The notes: a model not told the origin generated them from the sequence alone. 34,110 nt of DNA from JAAZFZ01 sp035647435 (GCA_035647435.1 DASRNM010000141.1:1-34110); one strand, 5' to 3'. Positions 24,460-33,604 are shown, counted from the stretch's first letter. A program made the numbers and translations.

Positions 24460-24476
24460 ATTAAGCTTTAATGCAG

Positions 24477-24512
24477 AAAAGGACCTCCCGTTGTGGGAGG
24501 TCCTTTATATGT
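24477..24512. terminator. Terminator between the BNR gene and leuA
   Basis: AAAGGACCTCCC and GGGAGGTCCTTT form a 12-base-pair stem with a five-base loop and A/T-rich flanks on both sides. It can serve both convergent transcripts. Confidence 0.9.
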
Positions 24513-24515
24513 TTT

Positions 24516-26216
24516 TTAATCCTCTTGTGAAAGCACATCTCGATTAATTGCGCAAAGAACACCTCTGATTGATGCATAGTTTATATTATGCGATATGCCG
24601 ACACCAAAGCAGTTTTTCCCTTGTGGAGAAAGAAGTTGAATATAAGAAACTGCCTTTGCATCAGAGCCTATTGAAATTGCGTGCTCTGAATAGTTGACGA
24701 ATTTGTATCCCTTAACTCCAACATGTGCAATTGCATTAAAGAATGCGTCAATAGGTCCGTTACCCTTGCCGTCTATAAATGCGGGCTCGGTCCCGTTGTG
24801 CTTAATGTTTCCCTCAAAGCTAACCTTAGGTGATGTGTCGTTGACCTCGCTCTCCTCATAAAACTTATGACTTACAAGCTGATACGGGCCTGTGACATCG
24901 ATGTATTCTTTTTTGAATATCTCCATCACTTCATTTGGGCTGATTTCCCTGCCCTTTATGTCACAATATTTTTTGACAGCTCTTCCGAATTCGGGGTGCA
25001 TAGCCTTAGGCAAATCATATCCAAAACTGTTGTCCATAATAAAAGCTGCGCCGCCCTTGCCGGACTGGCTGTTAATTCTTATGACAGGCTCATACTCACG
25101 CCCGACATCCGCAGGGTCAATTGGAAGATATGGAACCTCCCAAAACTCTGTCTTGCTCTCTTTCATGTATTTCTCGCCCTTATTGATTGCATCTTGATGA
25201 GAGCCTGAAAACGCCGTAAACACAAGGTCACCAACATAAGGGTGGCGCACGGGCACTGTCATTTTCGTTGTTCTTTCATATATCTCTCTGATTTTGTTGA
25301 TGTTTGTTAAGTCAAGGCCTGAATCGACAGCCTGCGTGTGCATATTCAAGGCAAGTGTGATTATGTCAACATTGCCCGTTCTTTCACCGTTACCAAAAAG
25401 TGTGCCTTCAATTCTGTCAGCGCCTGCAAGCAAGCCCATCTCCGCAGTGGCAACCGCTGTGCCTCTGTCGTTGTGAGGGTGAAGGCTGATAATTGCAGAC
25501 TCCCTGTTGGGGAGATTATCGCAAAAATACTCAACCAAATCAGCAAAACAATTGGGCGTGCTGTTCTCAACCGTTGAGGGAAGATTCAATATTATCTTAT
25601 TGTCTTCGCCCGCATCAAGCTCTTTCATAATAGCGTCGCAAATCCACACTGCATTGTCTGGCTCTGTTCCCATAAAGCTTTCGGGTGAATACTCATAACG
25701 AATGTTCACTCCCGTGCGTTTCTTTGCTTCATCACCCAATTCTTTAATCAGCTTAGCACCGTCAACGGCAATGTCGACGACACCCTGCATATCGGTTTTG
25801 AATACAACTTTTCTTTGAAGCGTTGAGGTAGAATTGTAGAAATGGAAAATGACATTTTTTGCTCCCTCAATTGCCTCAAATGTTTTTCTTATCAAGTGTT
25901 CTCTTGATTGAACAAGCACTTGAATGTAAACATCATCGGGGACAAGGCCCCTTTCTATCAACGCGCGCAAAATTTCATATTCTGTTTCAGAAGCCGATGG
26001 AAAACCGACTTCAATTTCTTTTATGCCTATGTCGCATAGCATCTTAAACATCTCGAGTTTTTCGTCAAGATTCATCGGGTTAACAAGTGCTTGGTTTCCG
26101 TCACGTAGGTCAACGCTACACCAAGCGGGTGCTTTCTTAATCGACTTTGACGGCCACTGTCTGTTTTCGAGCTTAATGGGCTCAAACGGGATATACTTTT
26201 TACAGCCTTTTTTCAT
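24516..26216 (-). CDS. leuA: 2-isopropylmalate synthase, long form
   Basis: LeuA condenses acetyl-CoA with 2-oxoisovalerate, the first committed step of leucine synthesis. At 566 residues it is of the longer, type II-like class. It has WCSVDLRDGNQAL with the metal-binding aspartate, the metal site HPHNDRG, GTLFGNGERTGN in the barrel and a C-terminal regulatory domain that normally binds leucine. The start is ATG 26216, eight bases after AAGGAGG; the frame is open nine codons further upstream but those lie before the binding site. Expression is controlled by the leucine T-box leader just upstream and probably by feedback inhibition. Confidence 0.96.
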   Translation of the reverse strand: MKKGCKKYIPFEPIKLENRQWPSKSIKKAPAWCSVDLRDGNQALVNPMNLDEKLEMFKMLCDIGIKEIEVGFPSASETEYEILRALIERGLVPDDVYIQVLVQSREHLIRKTFEAIEGAKNVIFHFYNSTSTLQRKVVFKTDMQGVVDIAVDGAKLIKELGDEAKKRTGVNIRYEYSPESFMGTEPDNAVWICDAIMKELDAGEDNKIILNLPSTVENSTPNCFADLVEYFCDNLPNRESAIISLHPHNDRGTAVATAEMGLLAGADRIEGTLFGNGERTGNVDIITLALNMHTQAVDSGLDLTNINKIREIYERTTKMTVPVRHPYVGDLVFTAFSGSHQDAINKGEKYMKESKTEFWEVPYLPIDPADVGREYEPVIRINSQSGKGGAAFIMDNSFGYDLPKAMHPEFGRAVKKYCDIKGREISPNEVMEIFKKEYIDVTGPYQLVSHKFYEESEVNDTSPKVSFEGNIKHNGTEPAFIDGKGNGPIDAFFNAIAHVGVKGYKFVNYSEHAISIGSDAKAVSYIQLLSPQGKNCFGVGISHNINYASIRGVLCAINRDVLSQED

Positions 26217-26230
26217 AGCAAATACCTCCT

Positions 26231-26511
26231 TAAACAAAAACACCCCTATGCCGAGTGTTCGGCATAGGGGTGTGAAATACTATCACACGGTACCACCCTA
26301 CTTCAGCGACAAATGTCGCCCTATTAGACCTCTAACAAGGCCCTGACCGATAACGCAGTCTTTGCGTCCTGCCCTATGATTTCAGGCAAGCAACTCTGGA
26401 ACGAGTTATACACACAGTTTGCGGCACCGACTCACACCACCCGTCGGCTCTCTGGAGCTCACGCCCCGTGTCTTGTTTCCTTCACAGTCTTTAATGTGGT
26501 TATTGAATTGT
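26231..26511 (-). promoter_or_regulatory. T-box leader (leucine) of leuA
   Basis: Read on the minus strand, the T-box sequence AGGGTGGTACCGTG (26299-26286) is followed by a strong terminator hairpin (26273-26240, stem ACACCCCTATGCC) and TTTTTGTTT. Upstream, the stem I apical elements (AGAGAGCCGAC, GGTGTGAGTCGG) are visible, and alignment with known leaders places CTC (26405-26403) in the specifier position, a leucine codon. Uncharged tRNA-Leu would pair with it and with the T-box, so that the terminator does not form. This explains the 333-base gap before leuA. Confidence 0.9.
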
Positions 26512-26518
26512 AATATTC

Positions 26519-26547
26519 ATTATATTCAGTAAGTCTTGTAATGTCAA
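26519..26547 (-). promoter_or_regulatory. Consensus sigma-A promoter of the leuA T-box transcript
   Basis: Read on the minus strand: TTGACA (26547-26542), 17 bases, TATAAT (26524-26519). Both boxes match the consensus exactly, as expected of a gene controlled by attenuation and not by initiation. Confidence 0.88.
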
Positions 26548-26576
26548 GGTTTTTTTGAATTATTTTGAAATTATTC

Positions 26577-29500
26577 TTAATTTGACTTAACTGATACGTC
26601 TTTTGCCCGCTCAAGCATCAGCTTTATACGGTTGATTTGATTAACCTCGCTTGCCCCAGGGTCATAGTCAACGGCAAGAATGTTTATTTGAGGATATAGC
26701 TCCTTGAGTGTTTTTATCATCCCCTTGCCCGTAATGTGATTTGGCAGACAAGCGAAGGGTTGCATGCAAATAATGTTGCTTGTCCCCTCCTCAATCAAGC
26801 CTATCATTTCAGCCGTTAGGAGCCACCCCTCACCCGAACGGTTGCAGAGGGATAAAATCGGCTCTGTCTTTTGTGCCATTTCAAATATACTCAAAGGTGT
26901 GCAAAAACGTTGACTGCTTTGGAGCGCCTGCCTCACCTCGTCTCTTAAATGCTCAATATATCGCAAAAAGGTATTCAGCAAAATTCTATTGGTTTTGCTA
27001 CCGCCCAAAAAACGGTTGTTAGTTTCACCACTATATGCACAATAAAGAAAAAAGTCTAAAAGGCCAGGCACCACTAACTCCGCACCCATTTCCTCAATAA
27101 AATCAACCATATTATTGTTAGCGGCAGGGTGATATTTCACAAGTATCTCCCCCACAAGGCCGACCTTCGGTCTTTCCTCACTACAAATGGGTATGCTGTC
27201 AAAATCCTTTACAATTTTGTAGAGATTTTGACGAAATTCAGCATAGTTGCCTTTTCTGACATTCTCCTTGCAGATTTCAAGCCATTGGTGAAAAACCATA
27301 TTTGTCGTTCCCTTAACTTTTTCATACGGACGGGTGTGGAACAACACCTGCATCAACAAATCGCCGTAAAGTATTGCCATTATCCCCTTTTTCGCCAAAG
27401 AAAACGTAAAGGGAAAATCACCGTCTTTCTTTAGTTGTGAAATACTCATTGAAAGAACGGGTATCTGTGAAAAACCGCAAGAGCTCAAAGCTTTTTTTAG
27501 AAGTGCCAAATAGTTGCTTGCTCTGCACGCTCCGCCCGTTTGTGTAATAATTGCTGCCGTTTTGTTTAAATCGTATTTACCTGATTGCAGTGCCCTAACG
27601 AGCTGGCCTATTACAATTATTGACGGGTAGCACGAGTCGTTGTTCACATATTTAAGCCCTGTTTCTATATCCTCTTTTTCAACTTTTGGAAGTATTACGA
27701 AATCATACCCCTCCGAGCGCACTGCCGCCTCAACCATTGCAAAATGAATGGGAGCCATTTGTGGTGCTAATATTGTATAATTTTTGCGAATTTCCCCTGA
27801 GGGAAGTTGAGTTGTCGACATTTGCTTTTTTGGGTTCATAAGCTGTTCCCTTTTTTGTGCATTCATAGCGGCTTTAAGCGACCTTAGCCGAATTATTATT
27901 GCGCCTAAATTGCTGACCTCGTCAATCTTGATGACAGTATAAAGCTTTCCTCTTTTGTTTAAAATCTCCTGTGCCTGCTCCGCCGCTATTGAATCCGGCC
28001 CGCAACCGAAGGAATTCAGCTGAACGATTTCAAGGTTGTCCTGCTTAGAAACAAAATCTGCCGCCTCATAAAGCCGGGAATGATACATCCATTGATCCAA
28101 AACCCTCAACGGTCTTTCAACTTGTCCAAGGTGTGAAACGCAATCTTCAGTGAGCACTGCCAACCCCAGCGATACAATTAAATTGGGTATTGCATGGTTG
28201 ACCTCCTTGTCAAGGTGATAAGGTCGTCCAGACAAAATTATCCCTCTCCCACCTGTTTCATTCAAATACTCCAGAACCTCCTCGCCCTTTTTTTGAATAT
28301 CTATTTTGACCTTGCGATCCTCCGCCCACGCAAGGCCAAGGGCATTTGAAACCTCTTTCGTGGTGACTCCAAAGGATTTGAACTCCTCAAAAAGCCTTTG
28401 TGATAAGGCTTTATCGTTATCATACGGCAAAAAGGGGCAATGTAAGACAACACCGTTTTCATCAAGTGCATCCATGTTTTTACCTATTACCTGCGCATAG
28501 GCAATCACCATCGGGCAATTAAAGTGGTTGTCGGCTTTATCAAACTCCTGTCTTTCCTTTGGAATACAAGGGTAGAAAATATGCTTAACATTTTTGTTGA
28601 TTAGGGACATTATATGACCATGCACAAGCTTTGCCGGGTAACAGACGGTGTCTGACGGAATGGTATCCATGCCGAGCTCATAAACCTTTCTGTTCGACTC
28701 CTCTGAGAGCTCCACCCTAAAACCCAGAGCCGTGAAAAAGGTGAACCAAAACGGGTAGTTTTCATACATATTCATTGCGCGTGGAATACCCATTGTTCCT
28801 CTGTGTGCTTTTTTAAGTTCAAGCGGTTTATATTTAAATAAACGATTGTATTTATATTCATACAAATTCGGAACATTGTTGTTTTTATCTGACCCTGCCC
28901 CTTTTTCGCAACGGTTACCCGTAAAAAATTTTCGACCATCGTTAAAAATATTTATTGTCAAAAGACAATTGTTTGTACATTTACCACACCGAGCAATTTT
29001 AGGTTTCACCGTAAATGAGTTCATCTCCTCCGGACTTATAAGAGAAGAGCTCATACCTTCAACCCATTTATCGGCGGCGAGCAACGCAACCCCGAAAGCA
29101 CCCATTAAGCCAGAAATATCGGGCCTCACTACCTCTTTGTTCGCAATCATCTCAATGCTACGCAAAATGGCATCGTTTAAAAAAGTTCCGCCCTGTACAA
29201 TAATCTTATCCCCTAATTCATCTGTATCTTTGAGCTTAACAACCTTATAGAGAGCATTTTTAATTACTGAATAACACAGACCAGCTGAAATATCGCCGAC
29301 ACTTGCACCCTCTTTTTGTGCTTGCTTTACCTTTGAATTCATAAAAACCGTGCACCGTGAGCCGAGGTCAACAGGGTTTTTAGACTCGATGCCACTCATT
29401 GTAAAATCCTTGATAGTCATGCTAAGCGAGTTTGCAAAGGTTTCAATAAAAGAACCGCACCCAGACGAGCAAGCTTCATTCAGAACAACTGTTTTTATCA

Positions 29501-30821
29501 ATCCATTTTGGACATTCATAAACTTCATATCCTGTCCGCCGATATCCAAAATCATTTCCACTCCGGGCAAAAAACGCTCCGCCGCTGTGCAATGAGCGAC
29601 GGTTTCTACCTCCCCGAAATCACAGGAAAAGGCAGCCTTAATAAGCTCCTCGCCATAACCCGTAACGCCAGAATAAGCAATTTCTGCCCCTTCGGGCAAG
29701 GCGGCATATATTTCTTTTAAAATCTCTGAACCGCAATGCAATGGACTGCCCTCATTGTTGCGATAGCACGAATAAAGCAGACAGCCGTCTTTATCTATCA
29801 GTGCCGCTTTGCTTGTTGTTGAGCCCATATCCAACCCGAGAAAGCACTCGCCCGTATGCTCACTGAGCTTTTTTCTTTTCGCTTTGTTTTTCTCGTGCCT
29901 TTTTATAAAGCTTTGATATTGTTTTGTATCACAAAATAAAGGCTCGAGTCTATCGGTCAAATCACTTTTGTCCCGTTGCCCGCTCCCACATCTTTTGAGC
30001 AAATCACTTAAATGTATTGGGTTTTTCTCCGCAAAAATGGCAGCACCGATAGCCATATAAACCTGTGCGTTCTGTGGCACAAACATATTTTCCTGTGTCA
30101 AATTCAAGGTTTTCTTAAATCTAAGGCGCAATTGAGGAAGAAAGTGCAACGGACCACCCAAAAAAGCAACTTTTCCTTTTATTTTTCTGCCCGAAGCAAG
30201 ACCGCCTATTGTCTGATTAACAACCGCCTGAAACACGGAAGCGGCAATGTCCTCCTTTCTTGCGCCCTCGTTCATCAATGCCTGTATGTCGGTTTTTGCA
30301 AAAACTCCGCACCTTGCGGCTATTGAATAAACCACCGTGCTTTTTTCCGCAAGAGCGTTTAGACCTGCCGCATCTGTTTTAAGCAAAATCGCCATTTGGT
30401 CAATAAATGCGCCTGTTCCTCCGGCACAAATTCCGTTCATTCTTTGGTCAACACCGTTGTCAAAAAATGTAAGCTTAGCATCTTCACCGCCCAATTCAAT
30501 AATCACATTGACGTCGGGCATGAACCTTTGGGCTGCCTTGTTGCCGGCAATCACTTCTTGAACAAAAGGCAAGTCAAGTTGTTTTGAAACGGCAATACCG
30601 CCCGAGCCTGTTATTGCCGCCTTTACGCTAACATCGCCAAGCTTGTCATAAAGTTGCTTGAAAAGGTGCTCGAGCGTTGACCAAAAATCGGCATGATGCC
30701 TACAATAATTTTGGTGCACTATGTTGTCATTTTTATCCAAAACTGCAAGCTTGACGGTTGTCGAGCCAACGTCTATCCCTACACGCAATGCTTCACGGTC
30801 AAAATTGTTCGGTTCTTTCAT
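26577..30821 (-). CDS. Giant tandem 2-hydroxyacyl-CoA dehydratase activase-like protein
   Basis: A 1414-residue protein of the BadF/HgdC family. The first ASKHA ATPase domain has GIDVGSTTVK (15-24) and cysteines 132 (CAGGTG) and 171 (RCGVF). The second has GLDMGSTTSK (329-338) and cysteines 451 (CSSGCG) and 490 (RCTVF). The two cysteines are 39 residues apart in both, the spacing I recall for the [4Fe-4S] ligands of HgdC. A CxxCxxxC cluster (612, 615, 619) follows, then a DUF2229-type domain (about 675-860) and an HgdB-like C-terminus (about 1040-1330). Activators use ATP to push an electron into a dehydratase; the partner of this one is not known. The start ATG 30821 follows AGGGAG. Confidence 0.88.
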   Translation of the reverse strand: MKEPNNFDREALRVGIDVGSTTVKLAVLDKNDNIVHQNYCRHHADFWSTLEHLFKQLYDKLGDVSVKAAITGSGGIAVSKQLDLPFVQEVIAGNKAAQRFMPDVNVIIELGGEDAKLTFFDNGVDQRMNGICAGGTGAFIDQMAILLKTDAAGLNALAEKSTVVYSIAARCGVFAKTDIQALMNEGARKEDIAASVFQAVVNQTIGGLASGRKIKGKVAFLGGPLHFLPQLRLRFKKTLNLTQENMFVPQNAQVYMAIGAAIFAEKNPIHLSDLLKRCGSGQRDKSDLTDRLEPLFCDTKQYQSFIKRHEKNKAKRKKLSEHTGECFLGLDMGSTTSKAALIDKDGCLLYSCYRNNEGSPLHCGSEILKEIYAALPEGAEIAYSGVTGYGEELIKAAFSCDFGEVETVAHCTAAERFLPGVEMILDIGGQDMKFMNVQNGLIKTVVLNEACSSGCGSFIETFANSLSMTIKDFTMSGIESKNPVDLGSRCTVFMNSKVKQAQKEGASVGDISAGLCYSVIKNALYKVVKLKDTDELGDKIIVQGGTFLNDAILRSIEMIANKEVVRPDISGLMGAFGVALLAADKWVEGMSSSLISPEEMNSFTVKPKIARCGKCTNNCLLTINIFNDGRKFFTGNRCEKGAGSDKNNNVPNLYEYKYNRLFKYKPLELKKAHRGTMGIPRAMNMYENYPFWFTFFTALGFRVELSEESNRKVYELGMDTIPSDTVCYPAKLVHGHIMSLINKNVKHIFYPCIPKERQEFDKADNHFNCPMVIAYAQVIGKNMDALDENGVVLHCPFLPYDNDKALSQRLFEEFKSFGVTTKEVSNALGLAWAEDRKVKIDIQKKGEEVLEYLNETGGRGIILSGRPYHLDKEVNHAIPNLIVSLGLAVLTEDCVSHLGQVERPLRVLDQWMYHSRLYEAADFVSKQDNLEIVQLNSFGCGPDSIAAEQAQEILNKRGKLYTVIKIDEVSNLGAIIIRLRSLKAAMNAQKREQLMNPKKQMSTTQLPSGEIRKNYTILAPQMAPIHFAMVEAAVRSEGYDFVILPKVEKEDIETGLKYVNNDSCYPSIIVIGQLVRALQSGKYDLNKTAAIITQTGGACRASNYLALLKKALSSCGFSQIPVLSMSISQLKKDGDFPFTFSLAKKGIMAILYGDLLMQVLFHTRPYEKVKGTTNMVFHQWLEICKENVRKGNYAEFRQNLYKIVKDFDSIPICSEERPKVGLVGEILVKYHPAANNNMVDFIEEMGAELVVPGLLDFFLYCAYSGETNNRFLGGSKTNRILLNTFLRYIEHLRDEVRQALQSSQRFCTPLSIFEMAQKTEPILSLCNRSGEGWLLTAEMIGLIEEGTSNIICMQPFACLPNHITGKGMIKTLKELYPQINILAVDYDPGASEVNQINRIKLMLERAKDVSVKSN

Positions 30822-30840
30822 TTAAAGCTGTCTCCCTTCA

Positions 30841-30876
30841 TATGTCAAAACATGAACACCTGATATTTTTGTCATA
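30841..30876. promoter_or_regulatory. Candidate operator upstream of the giant activase gene
   Basis: TATGTCAAAA (30841-30850) and TTTTGTCATA (30867-30876) form a 10-base inverted repeat with one mismatch. The right arm overlaps the -10 box of the minus-strand promoter. Confidence 0.35.
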
Positions 30877-30903
30877 TAAAGTGAAGATTATTCTTGTTTA
30901 CAA
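30875..30903 (-). promoter_or_regulatory. Candidate promoter of the giant activase gene
   Basis: Read on the minus strand: TTGTAA (30903-30898), 17 bases, TTTATA (30880-30875). It lies 54 bases before the start. The remaining 120 bases up to 31025 show no gene or structure I can support. Confidence 0.5.
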
Positions 30904-31024
30904 TAATATAAATATAGAGTGGATTTGATCTCCTACCACAAAAGCCTACCGCCATACCGATAAAAATTGTTAAAGCGTTATACAAGCAAGCTACATATGC
31001 AGCCTTTAAGCATTCATAATTATT

Positions 31025-31666
31025 ATGATTGAAAACCAAACGGACTTTGACCGCAAATCCGTGTTGCTTAAAAAACAGGAATTCGCATACAGGGACTTCT
31101 GCAACAAGACATCAAGGTATCAGCAGAAGGAACGCTTACAGGTTAAAGGGTTTGGCAGGTCGGTGTCGCAAAAGGCTGTTAGCGCTGATAAGACGGTTTT
31201 CGGAAGTACTAAATCTGCATTCCCCGGAGAATGGTTTACAAAAGATATTGATGTTTTCAATAAAAACGTGTATAATCCTAATGGAGATGTATTGGAAAAG
31301 CTTTCAAATCTTTCGTATGAGGAAGCAAAAAAGATAAACCCCTTATTTAATGACCGTGTTGTTCGTTCTTGGTACAGAACACACGCTGAAACTATACCGA
31401 CCCAATTAAACAAAAGCTTACTTATTGAAGACCAGGCCGTTGAATCATTTAATTTGAGAAACAAATACAAGAAGGACGCTCGTCAACTTATGTTGGATGA
31501 AAAATCTCGAAAAATCCTTGACGAAGAAGAACCCACTATTAGCTTCTCTCAACTTATGGCTAATAAATTTGCAAGAAAGCAAATTGCGGGGATTGATTTG
31601 TATAAAGATATAATATATTCTTCTAGTAAGACTAGAGCGGCTATCAATAAAAAATATGGATTGTAG
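31025..31666 (+). CDS. 5'-truncated phage MuF-like minor head protein with C-terminal extension
   Basis: 213 codons from an ATG that has no ribosome binding site; the frame is closed by a stop 18 bases upstream. The first 50 or so residues (YRDFCNKTSRYQQKERLQV and KGFGRSVSQKAV) look like the end of minor head (MuF-type) proteins of clostridial phages. After this, residues about 65-213 (from FPGEWFTKDIDVF to INKKYGL) form a different, charged domain that I do not recognise; in MuF proteins this position often carries a toxin. So this is probably a remnant of a larger head protein that has lost its N-terminal part. It is followed 10 bases later by a small gene. Confidence 0.5.
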   Translation: MIENQTDFDRKSVLLKKQEFAYRDFCNKTSRYQQKERLQVKGFGRSVSQKAVSADKTVFGSTKSAFPGEWFTKDIDVFNKNVYNPNGDVLEKLSNLSYEEAKKINPLFNDRVVRSWYRTHAETIPTQLNKSLLIEDQAVESFNLRNKYKKDARQLMLDEKSRKILDEEEPTISFSQLMANKFARKQIAGIDLYKDIIYSSSKTRAAINKKYGL

Positions 31667-31676
31667 GTGGAGCAAA

Positions 31677-31919
31677 ATGGCAGAATACAAATACGACTAC
31701 AACATAGCAGGGTTTGTTGACCATGATTTGTTTAACAAACAATGTAAAGCTCTTGAAAAGCATATTCCGGGAATTGAAAAAGGAGAATATGTTAAAGATG
31801 TTGATGAATCCGAAATACAGATTTATTATGTAAACGATGAAAAAATAGTGGTTCATAACAGCCATTATATAGGAGCAATTTTTATAAAATCAAATGTTGA
31901 TTTAGACTTGTATTTCTAA
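31677..31919 (+). CDS. Small protein in the position of an immunity gene
   Basis: 80 residues from ATG 31677 behind GGTGGAG (31666-31672); an in-frame ATG at 31656 lies in the end of the previous gene and has no site. The protein is rich in acidic and aromatic residues (YKYDYNIAGFVDHDLFNKQ, VDESEIQIYYVNDEKIVV) with no signal peptide or membrane segment. I do not recognise the family. Its size and charge and its position directly after the C-terminal extension of a MuF-like protein are those of an immunity protein for a polymorphic toxin. This is an inference from position. Confidence 0.55.
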   Translation: MAEYKYDYNIAGFVDHDLFNKQCKALEKHIPGIEKGEYVKDVDESEIQIYYVNDEKIVVHNSHYIGAIFIKSNVDLDLYF

Positions 31920-31975
31920 ACATTTTCATAGCAAGGTGCTTTTTCATACCCAAGCCCCACATAACCCCCGTTATT

Positions 31976-32013
31976 AAGCCTGTTTAAACGGTAACGTTTA
32001 GGCGGGCTTTTTA
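31976..32013 (+). terminator. Terminator after the small gene
   Basis: A 15-base-pair stem (with three G-T pairs), AAGCCTGTTTAAACG (31976-31990) with CGTTTAGGCGGGCTT (31995-32009), a GTAA loop and a short T run. The rest of 31920-32113 holds only the scaffold ribosome binding site. Confidence 0.75.
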
Positions 32014-32113
32014 AATACACAAAAATATTATCCGACGGCACGGAACATAATATGCCGCCTGCAGTATTGGGACTTGCCAAATAAAAAAGGACAGCAGGAG
32101 AAAAGGAGTTACA

Positions 32114-33604
32114 ATGTTTGAATGGTTAAAAAGTATCCTCAAAGAAAGCTACACGGAGGACATCGACAAGCAAGTCGCTGCCGAAATAGGTAAAAGCTTT
32201 GTACCCCGTTCCGAATTCAACACGGTCAATGAGGAAAAGAAAAGCCTCTCGACGTAGATATCCGAGAGAGACACACAGCTTGAAATGAAGGAAATTCAAA
32301 AGATATGGGACAGTGCTTTGGTCGATGCCGTTGAGGCAAGGGCGGCGGTTAAGACAAAAAAAGACACCGCTGAGAGCGGTGAGGTGTTATCCAGTGCAAT
32401 TAAATTTGATGACCGTGATAGTTATCCGTACAGCATGAAAAAGGTAATAAGTGAATACCTCGACTCTGTTGACGGCGACTTAAAAGAGTTTTACTTGCAA
32501 TCAGTCAAAGATTTTAGCAATAATCCGACTAAGTATGAGCAAAACAAAAAAGAATATTTGAATTCCGTTGATAATAAAACAGCAAAAAAGATATATGATA
32601 TCTTAGGAATCGATGTTACAGGGTTTAAAGTGGCTATTGAAGCAAGACAAGTTGTTCATATTGAAAATCGTCATGGCAAAAACGGTATTGCCGATAAAAA
32701 CATGAGTGATGTAAACGATTTTTCACGGCTACAGTACATACTCTCCAATTATGATGATATAACATATGGAGGGCTTACAAGTGCATACAAAAATGTAATA
32801 AACGGAAAACAAAAATCCGCAAAAACTGTTGTTTATACAAAAAAAATCAACGGAACATATTATATAGTACAAGCGGTTCCGAATACAAAAGAAAAAACCT
32901 TATATGTTTTAACTACATATATAGACAATAAAAAAGGAACTCTGCAGGTCGCCGATGTAAAAATCCCCGACGCGACGTCCGAAACCGAGCCTGCAGTAGT
33001 TCCCGACACCAATATATCACAGAATAAAAATAGTGTCAATAATATTATATCCGAGAAAGGGGAAAATAGTATCAATTTGCAGTCAACTGCAAAAAAAGAG
33101 GATGAAAACAACGAGTTTAACACTAAGTTTTCAATGAGAGATGAAGTAGAGCAAACGAAAGATTTAATAGCCGTTCATAATTTATCTGAGCAGAAAATAA
33201 TTGCTGCATTGGAGCTTGGCGGATTCCCTATGCCGTCTATTGCTATTACAAGAGCAAGAGAGGGACATAATGAATTTGGCGAAATATCCATTGTGTTCGG
33301 TAAGGATACCATTGACCCACAGATTTTAAAGAGCAATAAAGTTTATTCGGGTGATGCCTGGACTCCTACTCATCCAACCATAGAGTATAAGGCAAACGAA
33401 AAACTGCAGAAGAAGATAAAAGACAAATATTATAGCTTGGCACACAAATTTAATTATGATGAAGCAAGACCTCTATATAACTACGCAATGGATTTGGAAA
33501 ATGAGTTAAAAAGAATTGGTGGAGAATCAGGTTTATTTGAAAAGCTGACCAATGATACGAACATAATGCAATTAAAAATGTTGATGTTATTGACGGGGAG
33601 TTAA
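32114..33604 (+). pseudogene. Chimeric phage scaffold/polyvalent protein interrupted by an in-frame TAG
   Basis: ATG 32114 behind AAAAGGAG begins with MFEWLKSILKESYTEDID, the N-terminus of phage GP20-type scaffold proteins. After 47 codons there is a TAG (32255-32257); the same frame then continues ISERDTQLEMKEIQKIWDS and stays open to 33604. The coiled-coil middle of GP20 is missing. Residues about 110-215 counted from 32285 (VVHIENRHGKNGI, TKKINGTYYIVQAVPNTKEK) resemble PBECR-type phage nucleases, and 281-370 (TKDLIAVHNL, LELGGFPMPSIAITRA, DTIDP, DAWTP) resemble a conserved block of large phage polyvalent proteins. Deletions have probably joined three genes. Alternatively TAG is read through; I consider this less likely. 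Confidence 0.6.

Noticed and set aside
28846..30587. Plus-strand open frames opposite the activase gene
   Set aside because: They follow the codon pattern of the large minus-strand gene and show no protein family features.
30822..31024. A left att site or duplicate of the tRNA-Arg 3' end
   Set aside because: I compared the region by eye with the tRNA end (GGCCCGCCCGGAGGG) and found no copy.
31010..31024. Upstream extension of the MuF-like frame
   Set aside because: A TAA at 31007-31009 closes the frame and there is no ribosome binding site, so the missing part is not in this window.
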